Assembly (NCBI GenBank): GCA_963820075.1
Contig: CAWFYS010000013.1
Coordinates: 62,001-126,000, forward strand
DNA length: 64,000 bases
Direction of reading: 5' to 3'
Source: Kumtagia sp963820075
GTDB taxonomy: Bacteria; Pseudomonadota; Alphaproteobacteria; Rhizobiales; Rhizobiaceae
Of this stretch, positions 16,594-24,991 are shown one piece after another. Every line of letters begins with the position of its first letter. The stretch's first letter is position 1. The position numbers and the translations under genes were made by a program. The notes beneath the pieces were generated by a model that searched no databases, had not been told where the DNA came from, and saw nothing but the letters and a program-made list of their open reading frames with translations.

Positions 16594-17829
16594 CTACTCC
16601 GCCGCCGCCAGTTGCATGCGTCTCACGGGGCGCTCGCGGATTGGCCAGTGCACGATTGCCGCGAAGATGCCGAGCGCCACGCCCAGCCACCACACCGCAT
16701 CGTAGCTGCCGAGGCGGTCGTACAGATAGCCGCCCAGCCAGACCCCCAGGAACGAGCCGATCTGGTGCGACAGGAACACCACGCCGCCCAGCATGCCGAG
16801 ATAGCGCGTGCCGAACATGATCGCGACCAGCGTGTTGGTCGGCGGCACGGTGGAAAGCCACAGCAATCCCATCACGATCGAGAAAACGATCACGCTCGCC
16901 GGCGTCGTCGGCAGGAGCAGGAAGGCGGTCAGCGCGATGGAACGGGCGAGATAGATCAGGGAAAGGAAGATAGGCTTTGAATAATGCTGGCCGATGATAC
17001 CGGCCGAGAACGCACCGATGATGTTGAAGAAGCCAATCAGCGCCATGGCGATGCCGGCATAGGCGGCGGGTATCCCGACATCGGCGAGATAGGCGGGAAA
17101 ATGCGCGGTGATGAAGGCGATCTGGAAGCCGCAGACGAAGAAGCCCGACACCAGCAGCACGTAGCTCGAATGGCCGAATGCCTCGCGCAGCGCCCCGCCC
17201 AGCGTCTGCTGCATGGCGGCGTGGGCCTTGTGCGCGACATGTGAACTGCCAACCAGAGGAATTGCCAGCAGCGGCAAGGCGAGCATGGCGATTGCCATGT
17301 AGACCAGCGTATCCGACCAGCCGAACCGATCGATCATGGCGACGCTGATCGGCGCGAACAGGAACATGCCGGCGGAGCCGGCGGCCGTGCCGATGCCGAA
17401 CACCACCGAGCGCTTCTCCGGTGGGGTATGGCGGGCGAAGGCGGCGAGAACGATGGAGAACGATCCCGCCGCGACGCCCAGGCCGACCAGAACGCCGCCG
17501 CCCATGTTGAGCAGCGCCGGGCTGGTCGCATTCGCCATCATCAGCAGGCCGGCCGCATAGAGGAAGCCGCCCAGCGCCAGCACCCGCCAGGTGCCGTAGC
17601 GGTCGGCGATCGCTCCGAAGAAGGGCAGGCCGAGGCCCCAGAACAGGTTCTGTATCGCCATGGCGAGGCCGAAAGTGCTGCGATCCCAGCCTCTGTCCGC
17701 AAGCATCGGAAGCTGGAAGAAGCCCATCGCCGAACGCGGCCCGAAGGTGAGGGCGGCGATCGTGCAGCCGCAGATGATGATCAGCCAGGGAATGGACCGC
17801 GTGATCGCGATGTTGGTGGTCGATGTCAT
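16594..17829 (-). CDS. MFS transporter
   Basis: A 411-aa integral membrane protein with about 12 hydrophobic segments and a basic central loop (HVAHKAHAAMQQTLG), the usual Major Facilitator layout. Between the second and third helices lies FFGAIADRYGTWRVLALGG, the MFS signature loop. The start ATG 17829 is chosen because GGAG lies just upstream and the protein then begins just before helix 1; the frame is open beyond it. The nearest relatives are probably organic-acid or drug-type MFS carriers, but the substrate is unknown. It is convergent with the thioesterase gene. Confidence 0.88.
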   Translation of the reverse strand: MTSTTNIAITRSIPWLIIICGCTIAALTFGPRSAMGFFQLPMLADRGWDRSTFGLAMAIQNLFWGLGLPFFGAIADRYGTWRVLALGGFLYAAGLLMMANATSPALLNMGGGVLVGLGVAAGSFSIVLAAFARHTPPEKRSVVFGIGTAAGSAGMFLFAPISVAMIDRFGWSDTLVYMAIAMLALPLLAIPLVGSSHVAHKAHAAMQQTLGGALREAFGHSSYVLLVSGFFVCGFQIAFITAHFPAYLADVGIPAAYAGIAMALIGFFNIIGAFSAGIIGQHYSKPIFLSLIYLARSIALTAFLLLPTTPASVIVFSIVMGLLWLSTVPPTNTLVAIMFGTRYLGMLGGVVFLSHQIGSFLGVWLGGYLYDRLGSYDAVWWLGVALGIFAAIVHWPIRERPVRRMQLAAAE

Positions 17830-18053
17830 GCCCAGGCTCCTGCAAGTTCCGTATCCTAGCCGACCAGGCATGACGGCAAAAATGAATTGTGTAGACGTAC
17901 CGTTCAGTTTCATTGATGGATCGGGAAGAATTCGCCTGACGTCGACGTTTGTCGGGATGGACGCCGTCCTGGCGAGCGCTGGCGCCGTCAAGCTTGTAGA
18001 GGAACGCGAAATCGGCTGAAGTCGGCGGAACGGAAACGGTGCGAGCCTCGCGC

Positions 18054-18572
18054 ATGGACGACAGGCGGAGAGCGATCCTGGAGGAGATCCCCCGGCTGCG
18101 CCGTTATGCGCGCGCGCTGCTCAAGGAGCCCGACCGCGCGGACGATCTCGTCCAGGATTGCCTGGAGCGGGCGCTCGGCCATCTGGAGAATTGGCGCACC
18201 GGCGAAAGCCCGCGCAAGTGGCTGTTCACGATCATGCATCACATCTTCATCGACACTATTCGCAAGGAAAAGCGGCGCGGCGAGAATACCATCCTGCCGC
18301 TCGATGAATCCGAGGCCATGTCGGTGCCGGCGTCGCAGGCCGAGGATGCCGCCTCGCGCGAGGTGCTGCAGGCGCTTCAGGCAATCAGCCCGGAGCGGCG
18401 CTCGGCCATACTGATGGTGGCGATCGAAGGCTTCTCCTATGCCGAGGCGTCGGCCATCCTCGGTGTTCCGGCGGGCACGCTGATGTCGAGGATCGCGCGC
18501 GGCCGCGACGATCTGCGCGCAATTCTGGACGGCGGCGCGCGCCGCCGCGCCATCAGGGTGGTCGACCAATGA
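18054..18572 (+). CDS. ECF-family RNA polymerase sigma factor
   Basis: A 172-aa sigma-70 factor of the extracytoplasmic function group with only regions 2 and 4. Region 2 is DDLVQDCLERALGHLENWRTGE and its extension RKWLFTIMHHIFIDTIR; region 4 is RRSAILMVAIEGFSYAEA, then the helix-turn-helix AGTLMSRIARGR. The start is ATG 18054; GTG 18039 is in frame and possible. The downstream gene overlaps its stop by 4 bp and encodes the membrane anti-sigma partner. The signal sensed is unknown. Confidence 0.92.
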   Translation: MDDRRRAILEEIPRLRRYARALLKEPDRADDLVQDCLERALGHLENWRTGESPRKWLFTIMHHIFIDTIRKEKRRGENTILPLDESEAMSVPASQAEDAASREVLQALQAISPERRSAILMVAIEGFSYAEASAILGVPAGTLMSRIARGRDDLRAILDGGARRRAIRVVDQ

Positions 18573-19363
18573 GCGCGCGCGACTTCACCGAACGGGATAT
18601 CCACCTCGCGCTCGACGGCGAGTTGCCCGAGGACGAGCGCGCGGCCTATGAGGCCTGGCTGGAGGCGATGCCCGACAAGAAGGCGCGCGCGGCGCGCTTT
18701 GCCGCCGATGTTGCGCTGGTGCGCGCCGCGGTGGCCGGCGTTACAGGCGAGACGGCGCCGGAGCGGCTATCGCGCATTGTCGACAGCGGCACCGCCGCGC
18801 CGTCCGGCGTTCGCCCCGCGTCCCGCTGGTGGACGACAGCCGCAGCGGCAGTGATTCTGGCGGCAGGGCTCGCCGGCGGCTACATCATCGGCTCGTCGGG
18901 CACGCTCGGTGAAGACCCCAATTCGCTTCGCCTCGCCGACGATGCGGTCTCGGCCTATCTGACCTTTGACGCCGACCAGTCGCATGCCGTCGAGGTGGGG
19001 GGCGCTGACAGGAGCTACCTCGAACACTGGCTGTCGAAGCGGACCGGGCTGAAGCTGGTCGCGCCGGACCTTTCGGCGCAAGGCTTCGAGTTGCTCGGAG
19101 GCCGCATCCTGCCGGGCGAGGAAAGTCCGGCCGCCCTTCTGGTCTACAAGGATACGGTCGGCAATCAGGTCTCGATCTACCTGACGGCACAGGGCAAGGA
19201 GAAGACCAAGGGCACCTATGTGGGGGAAGGCGGACGTCCGGTCGCTGTCTACTGGCTGGACAAAGGATTTGGCTGCGCCATCGTCAGCGCCTTGCCGGAC
19301 GAGCGGCAGAACGAGGTGGTCGGAAGCGCCTGGCGGCAGATCAAGGAGGGGCTGGCGGGCTAA
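18569..19363 (+). CDS. Membrane-anchored anti-sigma factor
   Basis: A 264-aa protein: an N-terminal cytoplasmic zf-HC2/ChrR-like helical part (DIHLALDGELPEDERAAYE), one transmembrane segment at about residues 88-110 (TTAAAAVILAAGLAGGYIIG), and a periplasmic C-terminal domain of about 150 residues. It overlaps the sigma gene by 4 bp, the normal arrangement for a sigma/anti-sigma pair. No zinc-binding HxxxCxxC is visible. Its stop codon TAA (19361-19363) lies at the first bases of a dispersed repeat, so the original end may have been altered by that insertion. Confidence 0.85.
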   Translation: MSARDFTERDIHLALDGELPEDERAAYEAWLEAMPDKKARAARFAADVALVRAAVAGVTGETAPERLSRIVDSGTAAPSGVRPASRWWTTAAAAVILAAGLAGGYIIGSSGTLGEDPNSLRLADDAVSAYLTFDADQSHAVEVGGADRSYLEHWLSKRTGLKLVAPDLSAQGFELLGGRILPGEESPAALLVYKDTVGNQVSIYLTAQGKEKTKGTYVGEGGRPVAVYWLDKGFGCAIVSALPDERQNEVVGSAWRQIKEGLAG

Positions 19364-19454
19364 GCAGACTTGCGTGGCTTCGCCTGCTTAGCCTCTTGTT
19401 TTGTCGCAGGTTTCTGTCGGAAAACCGTGAGACACTTTTCCGAAACCTGCTTAG
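19362..19454 (+). repeat. Dispersed ~100 bp hairpin repeat, copy 1
   Basis: The element starts AAGCAGACTTGCGTGG and ends CGAAACCTGCTTAG. Its right half folds as GCAGGTTTC-n-CGGAAAA / TTTTCCG-AAACCTGC. The terminal octamers are mutually inverted (TAAGCAG / CTGCTTA). It supplies the stop codon of the anti-sigma gene. Six further copies occur in the window. Confidence 0.85.
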
Positions 19455-19540
19455 GCCGGCTTTCTTCGGAAACCTCCGGCAAAACGACAGGCGGCGTTGG
19501 CGACGCGAAGCGAGGCATGGGGGAACGCCCAAGCCTGCTT

Positions 19541-19643
19541 GGAGCATCGCGCCGAAAAGTGGGACCCGATTTTCGGCAAAGCGATGCGGAAACAAAAGTC
19601 TAAAGCAAGGCGCCCGACTGCGAAACCGGGAGATCTGCTTTAG
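19541..19643 (+). repeat. Rhizobial palindromic repeat (GCATCGCGCCGAAAAG type)
   Basis: The stretch starts GAGCATCGCGCCGAAAAGTG, folds with ATTTTCGGCAAAGCGATGC, and ends in a second hairpin before GCTTTAG. A related copy is at 24563-24656 and shorter ones at about 11311-11352 and 31557-31604. The type is common between genes in Mesorhizobium-like genomes. Confidence 0.7.
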
Positions 19644-19755
19644 TCACAATTCAGCCCGAATCAGGGAGCGACTTCGCGCACGAAACCCGGCGAGGCGCTG
19701 TCCGGCAGGAACGCTGGCAATCGCTCCTCCCCTCGGCAGAGGTTTTCCCATCCAC

Positions 19756-20250
19756 GTGTCCCTCGCAATCCGCCCGGCCCGCGCGACCGATCTCGACGCC
19801 CTCGCGGCGCTGGAACTGGCCGCCTTCGACCAGGATCGTATCTCGCGCAGGGCATTCCGCGGCCTGATCGGCAGCGGCAGCGCCCGCGTGCTGGTGGCGG
19901 AAGAGGCCGGATCCGTGGTCGGCTGCTGCGTCGTGCTGCGGCGGGCGAACAGCCGCAAGGCGCGGCTCTATTCGATCGCGGTCGTGCCCGGCCGCTCCGG
20001 GGTCGGCCGCCCGCTGCTTGAGGCCGCCGAAACTGGCGCGCGGGCGCACGGCGCGACCGCGTTGAGGCTCGAAGTGCGCGAGGACAACCGGCGCGCCATC
20101 CGCCTGTACGAAGGCGCCGGCTATCATCCGTCTGGCCGCATAGCAGACTATTATGCCGACGGCGCGGCGGCACTGCGTTTCGAAAAGCCGCTGGGGCAGG
20201 GTCCATGCGCGCCTCCGGCGGTCCGGGCCGGGAACGGAACGTTTCCGTGA
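19756..20250 (+). CDS. GNAT-family N-acetyltransferase
   Basis: A 164-aa acetyltransferase of the RimI-like GNAT fold. The acetyl-CoA motif is seen as SIAVVPGRSGVGRPLLEAAE, followed by the EVREDNRRAIRLYEGAGY end typical of RimI-type enzymes. The start GTG 19756 gives the correct N terminus (SLAIRPARATDLDALAALE); the long upstream extension runs through repeat DNA and is not coding. An ATP-grasp ligase gene begins 66 bp downstream. GNAT plus RimK-family pairs recur in proteobacteria, which suggests a shared peptide-modifying role. Confidence 0.85.
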   Translation: MSLAIRPARATDLDALAALELAAFDQDRISRRAFRGLIGSGSARVLVAEEAGSVVGCCVVLRRANSRKARLYSIAVVPGRSGVGRPLLEAAETGARAHGATALRLEVREDNRRAIRLYEGAGYHPSGRIADYYADGAAALRFEKPLGQGPCAPPAVRAGNGTFP

Positions 20251-20316
20251 TTGCGCCGGCTTTCCGCCCCGACGCATGTCAGACCTGCCGCAACTCGTCC
20301 TCGTAAGGGAAGCTTC

Positions 20317-21780
20317 ATGACCTGGGTCATCCTGACCGGCCGCAACAGCGACCTCCAGCAGGTCGACACGCCGCACAAGATCATCACCAATCGCGATTAC
20401 ATCGCGCATCCGGCGCTGTTTCGCGGCCAGCGGCCGAAAGTCATCAACCTGTCGAACAGCTACGCCTATCAGACCCGCGGCTATTATGCCTCGCTGCTTG
20501 CCGGGTCGCGCGGCCACAAGGTGATCCCGACGGTCGAGACGATGATAGACCTGTCGGAGCGCAAGCTCTACGAAAACGCGCTTCCGGAACTGGAGGTGGC
20601 GCTTAACAAGTGCCGCAGGGAACTCGGCGGCTCCTTCCCCGCCAGGGCGGTGTTCTTCTTCGGCATGGGCCCGTCAAAGGCCTGGGACCGTTTCGCCAAG
20701 CTTCTGTTCGACTGGTTCCGCGCGCCGGCTCTGGAAGTGGCGATCAGGGACAGCCCGGAATGGGCGTCGATCCAGAGGATCGGCCTGCGTTCGCTGGCGC
20801 GGATGACCCCGGAGGACAAGCCGCGCTTTCTCGCCAGCCTGGAAGCCTATACCGCGCGGGAATGGCGCGCTTCCAGGGCGCGCACGCCGGCGCGCTATTC
20901 TTTCGCCACTCTGGTCGATCCGCGCGAGGAGCTTCCGCCTTCCGAAATCAGTTCGCTGCGCCACTGGGCGCGCATCGCCGAGAAAATGGGCGTCGAGGTC
21001 GAGCCGATCACCAGGCGCGACCTTGCCAGGCTCGCCAATTACGACGCGCTGTTCATTCGCGAGACGACCGCGATCTCCAACCACACCTACCGTTTCGCAC
21101 GCCGCGCCGAGCAGGAAGGCATGCCCGTCATCGACGACCCGCTGTCGATGATCCGCTGCACCAACAAGGTCTATCTCAACGAGTTGATGGCCTTCAACAA
21201 GATAGCGGTGCCGCCCACGGTCATGATCGCCGGCCCGGCCGACCTGCGGCTGGCCGCCGACACGCTGGGTTTTCCGCTGGTGCTGAAGATCCCGGACAGC
21301 TCGTTTTCACGCGGCGTCAGGAAGGCCTCGAATTTCGACGAGTTGAAGGCGCTCTGCGACCAGTGGATGGAGGAGTCCGATCTGCTTATCGCCCAGAAAT
21401 TCATCCCGACCGAATATGACTGGCGGGTCGGCGTGCTTGGCGGCCAGCCGCTCTTCGCCGTTCAGTATCTGATGGCCAAACGGCACTGGCAGATCGTCAA
21501 CCACAAGGCCAGCGGCAAGCCCGACCAGGGCGGCATAAAAACCTTCACGCTCAAGGAGGCGCCGCGGCATGTCGTCGAGACGGCGGTGAAGGCGGCAAGA
21601 TGCATCGGCGACGGGCTCTACGGCGTCGATCTCAAGGAGACGAAGGACGGCGTCTTCGTCATCGAGGTCAACGACAATCCCAATCTCGACCATGGCTGCG
21701 AGGATACGGGCGAGAAAGACGAGGTCTGGGTCCGCCTGACGCAATGGTTCCTCGACCGGCTGGAGCGGCAGGGGCGGTAG
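20317..21780 (+). CDS. RimK-family ATP-grasp ligase with RLAN-type N-terminal domain
   Basis: A 487-aa protein. The N-terminal 190 residues (MTWVILTGRNSDLQQ onwards) resemble the RimK-like ATP-grasp N-terminal domain. The C-terminal half is an ATP-grasp domain: LVLKIPDSSFSRGV, EFIPTEYDWRVGVL-like segment (here KFIPTEYDWRVGVL), and the metal-binding FVIEVNDNPNLDHG. Such enzymes join a carboxylate to an amine, often an amino acid to a peptide or cofactor. ATG 20317 is preceded by AAGGGAAG. The GNAT gene lies just upstream and a metallopeptidase-like gene about 170 bp downstream. The true substrate is unknown. Confidence 0.85.
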   Translation: MTWVILTGRNSDLQQVDTPHKIITNRDYIAHPALFRGQRPKVINLSNSYAYQTRGYYASLLAGSRGHKVIPTVETMIDLSERKLYENALPELEVALNKCRRELGGSFPARAVFFFGMGPSKAWDRFAKLLFDWFRAPALEVAIRDSPEWASIQRIGLRSLARMTPEDKPRFLASLEAYTAREWRASRARTPARYSFATLVDPREELPPSEISSLRHWARIAEKMGVEVEPITRRDLARLANYDALFIRETTAISNHTYRFARRAEQEGMPVIDDPLSMIRCTNKVYLNELMAFNKIAVPPTVMIAGPADLRLAADTLGFPLVLKIPDSSFSRGVRKASNFDELKALCDQWMEESDLLIAQKFIPTEYDWRVGVLGGQPLFAVQYLMAKRHWQIVNHKASGKPDQGGIKTFTLKEAPRHVVETAVKAARCIGDGLYGVDLKETKDGVFVIEVNDNPNLDHGCEDTGEKDEVWVRLTQWFLDRLERQGR

Positions 21781-21948
21781 TCGCTTTTTCGCCGGCGGTC
21801 GTCGCATATGTCGGGTGTTTCAGCATGGCTCGCGGCGTCCGCTTCCACTGTTTCAGCCGCTGCAATATCCGCCAATCCCGGCGACATCCTTTCGGAGCGG
21901 CAGGCGGTCTAGAGTCCTGTCTGGTTCAGGCTCGGGGAGGCCAAGCCC

Positions 21949-22998
21949 ATGATTCGTTTCTGGGAAGTGTTCCGCTGCGCCGGGGTCGATCACGATCCGC
22001 GGCACCTCGGCATGTTGATCCCGGTGAACGGCTCCAACCTCGTCGGCGTGCAGTATCATCAGGACAAGGTCAAGTTGCTGCCGACCAATTCCGCGGTGGA
22101 TGTGGCGGAAGCCGACACGGTGGAGATGATCCGCGCCAGGACCAGGAAATACACGGAACTGTCCCAGCCCGGCGCCGATCCGATGGTGGTCAAGGCCTAT
22201 ATGCCCGACAACATCAATGGCTCCGTCCAGTATTTCCGAGTCACCGCCCGGCGCAGGGTCGATTTCGACAGCGGCGCCAAGCTCAGGATCGTGCTGAAGG
22301 GCCAGACGCAGGGCGAAATGCCGGTCGTTGTTGTCGATTCGCTGCCCGTGAAGGTGGCTATCCGCAATTTGCAGGTCTATGACAGCGCGGGCGTTTTGAA
22401 GTTCCATTGTTCCAAGCCGGCCGACCCCGCCAAGGAACTGGAGGTGGTCAACGAGGTTTGGACGCCGCAGGCGCAGATGCGGTTCGAACACATATCGTCG
22501 CCGCCGGCCATCATCGACGACCGCGATCCCAAGGTCAGGGAGATCATCCGCAAAGCTCTGGGGCTCAAGGAGCTAACCCATGCGACGCTGGCCGACACCG
22601 TTCAGGCCAAGAAACTGGCGGAATTGTTTATCCCTTACAAAGTGTCGGGTGCGGATGTGACGATCTTCTACGTCGACAAGATCTACTCCACTTCCGCGCC
22701 GCCGAGCGGCCAGACGATTGCGGAGCATGGCATGATTTTCATGGCGGCGAACCGGTTTCGCTCGACACTGGCGCATGAACTCGGCCACTATCTGGGCGGC
22801 GACAGGAAGAACGGCGTGTGGGACGGATTCGACCATACCTACGATACCGAGATCGACCCAAGGACGAAAGAGCCTCGCCTTGTGGACGAAGATTATCGCA
22901 TGCTGATGCGTGACGGTGGTGCCGGCTACAAGATTCCGTTCAAGCACATCAGCAAGTTCCGGACCTTCAAGGCCCGCCTTGGCGCGAGGGCCCGGTGA
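21949..22998 (+). CDS. Uncharacterised protein with HExxH zinc-peptidase motif
   Basis: A 349-aa protein with no signal peptide or membrane segment. Residues about 277-285 read AHELGHYLGG, the HExxHxxG zinc-protease motif, and a DHTYD segment follows. The N-terminal 200 residues look beta-rich and are not recognised. There is a ribosome-site-like GGGGAGG a few bases before the ATG. The gene follows the RimK-like ligase on the same strand. A cytoplasmic or non-classically exported metallopeptidase is a fair working call; the substrate is unknown. Confidence 0.6.
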   Translation: MIRFWEVFRCAGVDHDPRHLGMLIPVNGSNLVGVQYHQDKVKLLPTNSAVDVAEADTVEMIRARTRKYTELSQPGADPMVVKAYMPDNINGSVQYFRVTARRRVDFDSGAKLRIVLKGQTQGEMPVVVVDSLPVKVAIRNLQVYDSAGVLKFHCSKPADPAKELEVVNEVWTPQAQMRFEHISSPPAIIDDRDPKVREIIRKALGLKELTHATLADTVQAKKLAELFIPYKVSGADVTIFYVDKIYSTSAPPSGQTIAEHGMIFMAANRFRSTLAHELGHYLGGDRKNGVWDGFDHTYDTEIDPRTKEPRLVDEDYRMLMRDGGAGYKIPFKHISKFRTFKARLGARAR

Positions 22999-23106
22999 CG
23001 GTTCGGCCACGGACCGTGCGCGGAAGACTGTCGGAACGGTCTGGATCATCGCGATCAGCTATGCGAATTGTATCGCGAAATGGGATCATCAAGGGAATAC
23101 TCGTTC

Positions 23107-23595
23107 ATGCGGGACGGTGAAGAGCTTCCGGTCCTTTTGAAGCGTCGCTTGCAGGCTCAGGTGATCGGCCCGATCCATGCCGAAATGGTCGCGGTGCTCG
23201 GCAAGGAACAGGCCGACGCCATACTCGACGCGGCGATCCGCAAGGCGGCCATCGCCGAGGGCAAGGCCTTCGCGGCGAAGGCGCCCGGCGGCGTCACCAG
23301 CATGGCCGACTTCATCAAACTCTACGATCTATGGACCCATGACGGCGCGCTCGAGATCGAGGTGCTGGAGGCAAGCGAAACGACCTTCAATTTCGACGTG
23401 ACGCGCTGCAAATACGCCGAAACCTACGCCAGGATGGGCCTCGGCCATATCGGCCACCTGATGTCCTGCAATCGCGACGGCACATTCTGCGAAGGCTACG
23501 ACCCCAACATAAAGCTCGACCGCCGGCATACCATCATGGGCGGCGCGCCGCGTTGCACGTTCCGCTATTCCTACAGGAAGGATGGCGACGAATAG
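23107..23595 (+). CDS. L-2-amino-thiazoline-4-carboxylic acid hydrolase-like protein
   Basis: A 162-aa protein of the ATC hydrolase family, named for hydrolysis of 2-amino-thiazoline-4-carboxylate toward cysteine. Recognisable segments are FNFDVTRCKYAETYARMGL, HLMSCNRDGTFCEGY and RHTIMGGAPRCTFRY, with several conserved cysteines. ATG 23107 is chosen because AAGGGAA lies 9 bases upstream. Many members of this family are of unproven activity, so the product name is by homology only. Confidence 0.8.
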   Translation: MRDGEELPVLLKRRLQAQVIGPIHAEMVAVLGKEQADAILDAAIRKAAIAEGKAFAAKAPGGVTSMADFIKLYDLWTHDGALEIEVLEASETTFNFDVTRCKYAETYARMGLGHIGHLMSCNRDGTFCEGYDPNIKLDRRHTIMGGAPRCTFRYSYRKDGDE

Positions 23596-23685
23596 GGTCG
23601 ATCGTGCGGGCGATCCGCCCGGCTCACGAACCGCCGATGTGGAGGCAGGCGGCGGAAGGCCACTCTCGCGCGATTTCATCGCCGC

Positions 23686-23871
23686 TTGCAGCCGGCGGAT
23701 TTCATGGCGGTCGGCTTCAATACCGGCGGCGTCGACCGTCGCTTCGGCGCCCAGACCGAAGCGGCGGTAGGAAATTGCAGCAGAATTTCAACCGTGAGCG
23801 TCGACGGAATTGTCGGCCCGGTGACCTGGCAGGTTGTCGACGCCCTGGAGGACGAAGGCGGCGCGAGCTGA
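23686..23871 (+). pseudogene. Remnant of a peptidoglycan-binding (PG_binding_1) gene
   Basis: The frame shows GFNTGGVDRRFGAQTEAAV, then the same frame resumes at SVDGIVGPVTWQVV, both parts of one PG_binding_1 repeat. The piece between reads as nonsense in this frame but as RKLQQNFNRE in another, so two compensating indels are needed to restore the domain. There is no convincing start or ribosome site. It is probably the end of a broken lysozyme or amidase-type gene. Two further peptidoglycan-binding genes follow on the opposite strand. Confidence 0.55.
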
Positions 23872-24063
23872 TCCCGGTTCAGCGGAGCGCCACGATAGGA
23901 AGGCCTGTCGCGGGTCTCGCTGCTCAGGATTTTGCCAAAGCATTACAGACAACCGAAAGCGGCAGCCGGCAGCGGACGGTGAGCCTCTGTTCAAAGCCGG
24001 ACTTCAGCCGCGCGGCGCGTCGAAGCCGGCGAGTCGGTGCAGCACGAGCCCGGCGGGCAGCGG

Positions 24064-24529
24064 TCAGAGGGTCAGACCCGAGAGGCTCTCGAGCGTTGCG
24101 CCTGCGGCACCGGCGGGCGCCATCCAGGTCTGCTCGTCCAGAGACTTCGGTGACGGGGAGCGCGGAATCGGTTTGGTATTGACGCAGGACGGCTTCGGTA
24201 GCCGGGCCGAAGATGCCGTCGATCGCACCGGTGTAACCGAAGCCGGTTTTTAGCACGGCCTGGAGCATGGCCACCACCGGCCCGAGCGATCCGGCCTGCA
24301 GCGTCGGGGATGCCTCGCGGTACGGGTGCACGTGGCTCCATGTGATCGGACCGACGACGCCGTCCACCACCAGCCCGTTCGACTCCTGGAAGTCCTTCAC
24401 GGCGTCCTCCGTCCGCGGTCCGAAAATCCCGTCCAAATCGTCGGGTGCCAGGACCTTCATACGGGCGAAGACCCGTTGAAGTCGCTTCACGTCGTCCCCG
24501 GTGTCGCCGAGCTTGATGGTCGTCGGCAT
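24064..24529 (-). pseudogene. Two-repeat peptidoglycan-binding protein, frameshifted near its C terminus
   Basis: From ATG 24529 the frame encodes two PG_binding_1 repeats: LGDTGDDVKRLQRVFARM with DGIFGPRTEDAVKDFQ and VVDGVVGPITW, then VAMLQAVLKTGFGYTGAIDG with IFGPATEAVLRQYQTDSAL. The end of repeat 2 is lost at about 24160. The neighbouring frame continues it as KSLDEQTWMAPAG and stops at 24064. The total of 466 bases is one more than a multiple of three, so one extra base explains the break. Unshifted, the frame runs on to 23924 with no domain. A cell-wall role is likely. Confidence 0.7.
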
Positions 24530-24562
24530 ATCGGTTCTCCCGTCGTTGCTTGGCTCGCGCGC

Positions 24563-24656
24563 CTTTAGAGTATCGCGCCGGTTTTATGCAAAAGCGATGC
24601 GAAAACAAAGAGCTAAAGAAAGTCGCCCGATTCCGCGATCGGGCAGTCCGCTTTAG
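24563..24656 (+). repeat. Rhizobial palindromic repeat, second long copy
   Basis: Related to 19541-19643: CTTTAGAGTATCGCGCCGGT, AAAGCGATGCGAAAACAAAG, then a CGCCCGAT...ATCGGGC hairpin and CCGCTTTAG. It fills the gap between the two minus-strand peptidoglycan-binding genes. Confidence 0.65.
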
Positions 24657-24937
24657 AAGTCCCGCTCGATGAGCTTCCTCCAGGTCAGCGGGCCGACTAT
24701 GGCGTCCGTGGCCAGATGGGCCGCCGTCTGGAAGGCCAGCGCGGCCTGCTTGGTCTTTGCGCCGGCTATCCCGTCCAGCGTCAGGGGCAGGATCGGGGTG
24801 CCGTCCTCGCCGACGTCGCCGGCAGTGAGGAAAAGATTCAGCAGTGCCTGCAGCGTCTTGACGTCATCGCCCGAGACCGGTTGCTGTTCGGCATTCCGGA
24901 GGTCGATCGTCCTCAAGCTTACCACGACCTGTGCCAT
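24653..24937 (-). CDS. Small peptidoglycan-binding domain protein
   Basis: A 94-aa protein consisting of one PG_binding_1-like repeat: SGDDVKTLQALLNLFL, then LTLDGIAGAKTKQAALAFQ and ATDAIVGPLTWRKLI. There is no signal peptide. It lies just upstream, on the same strand, of the frameshifted two-repeat protein, so the two may have been one transcription unit. The absence of a catalytic domain suggests a binding or adaptor role, possibly phage-derived. That origin is only inference. Confidence 0.7.
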   Translation of the reverse strand: MAQVVVSLRTIDLRNAEQQPVSGDDVKTLQALLNLFLTAGDVGEDGTPILPLTLDGIAGAKTKQAALAFQTAAHLATDAIVGPLTWRKLIERDF

Positions 24938-24991
24938 GATCCCGCTGCTCCTTTCATTCGCCGACCCATCTGCGCACGCATCCGAGCCTTA

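Noticed and set aside
16478..18055. Long minus-strand frame of about 525 codons overlapping the MFS gene
   Set aside because: It is out of frame with clear MFS helices and is Arg/His-rich as expected of a GC-rich shadow.
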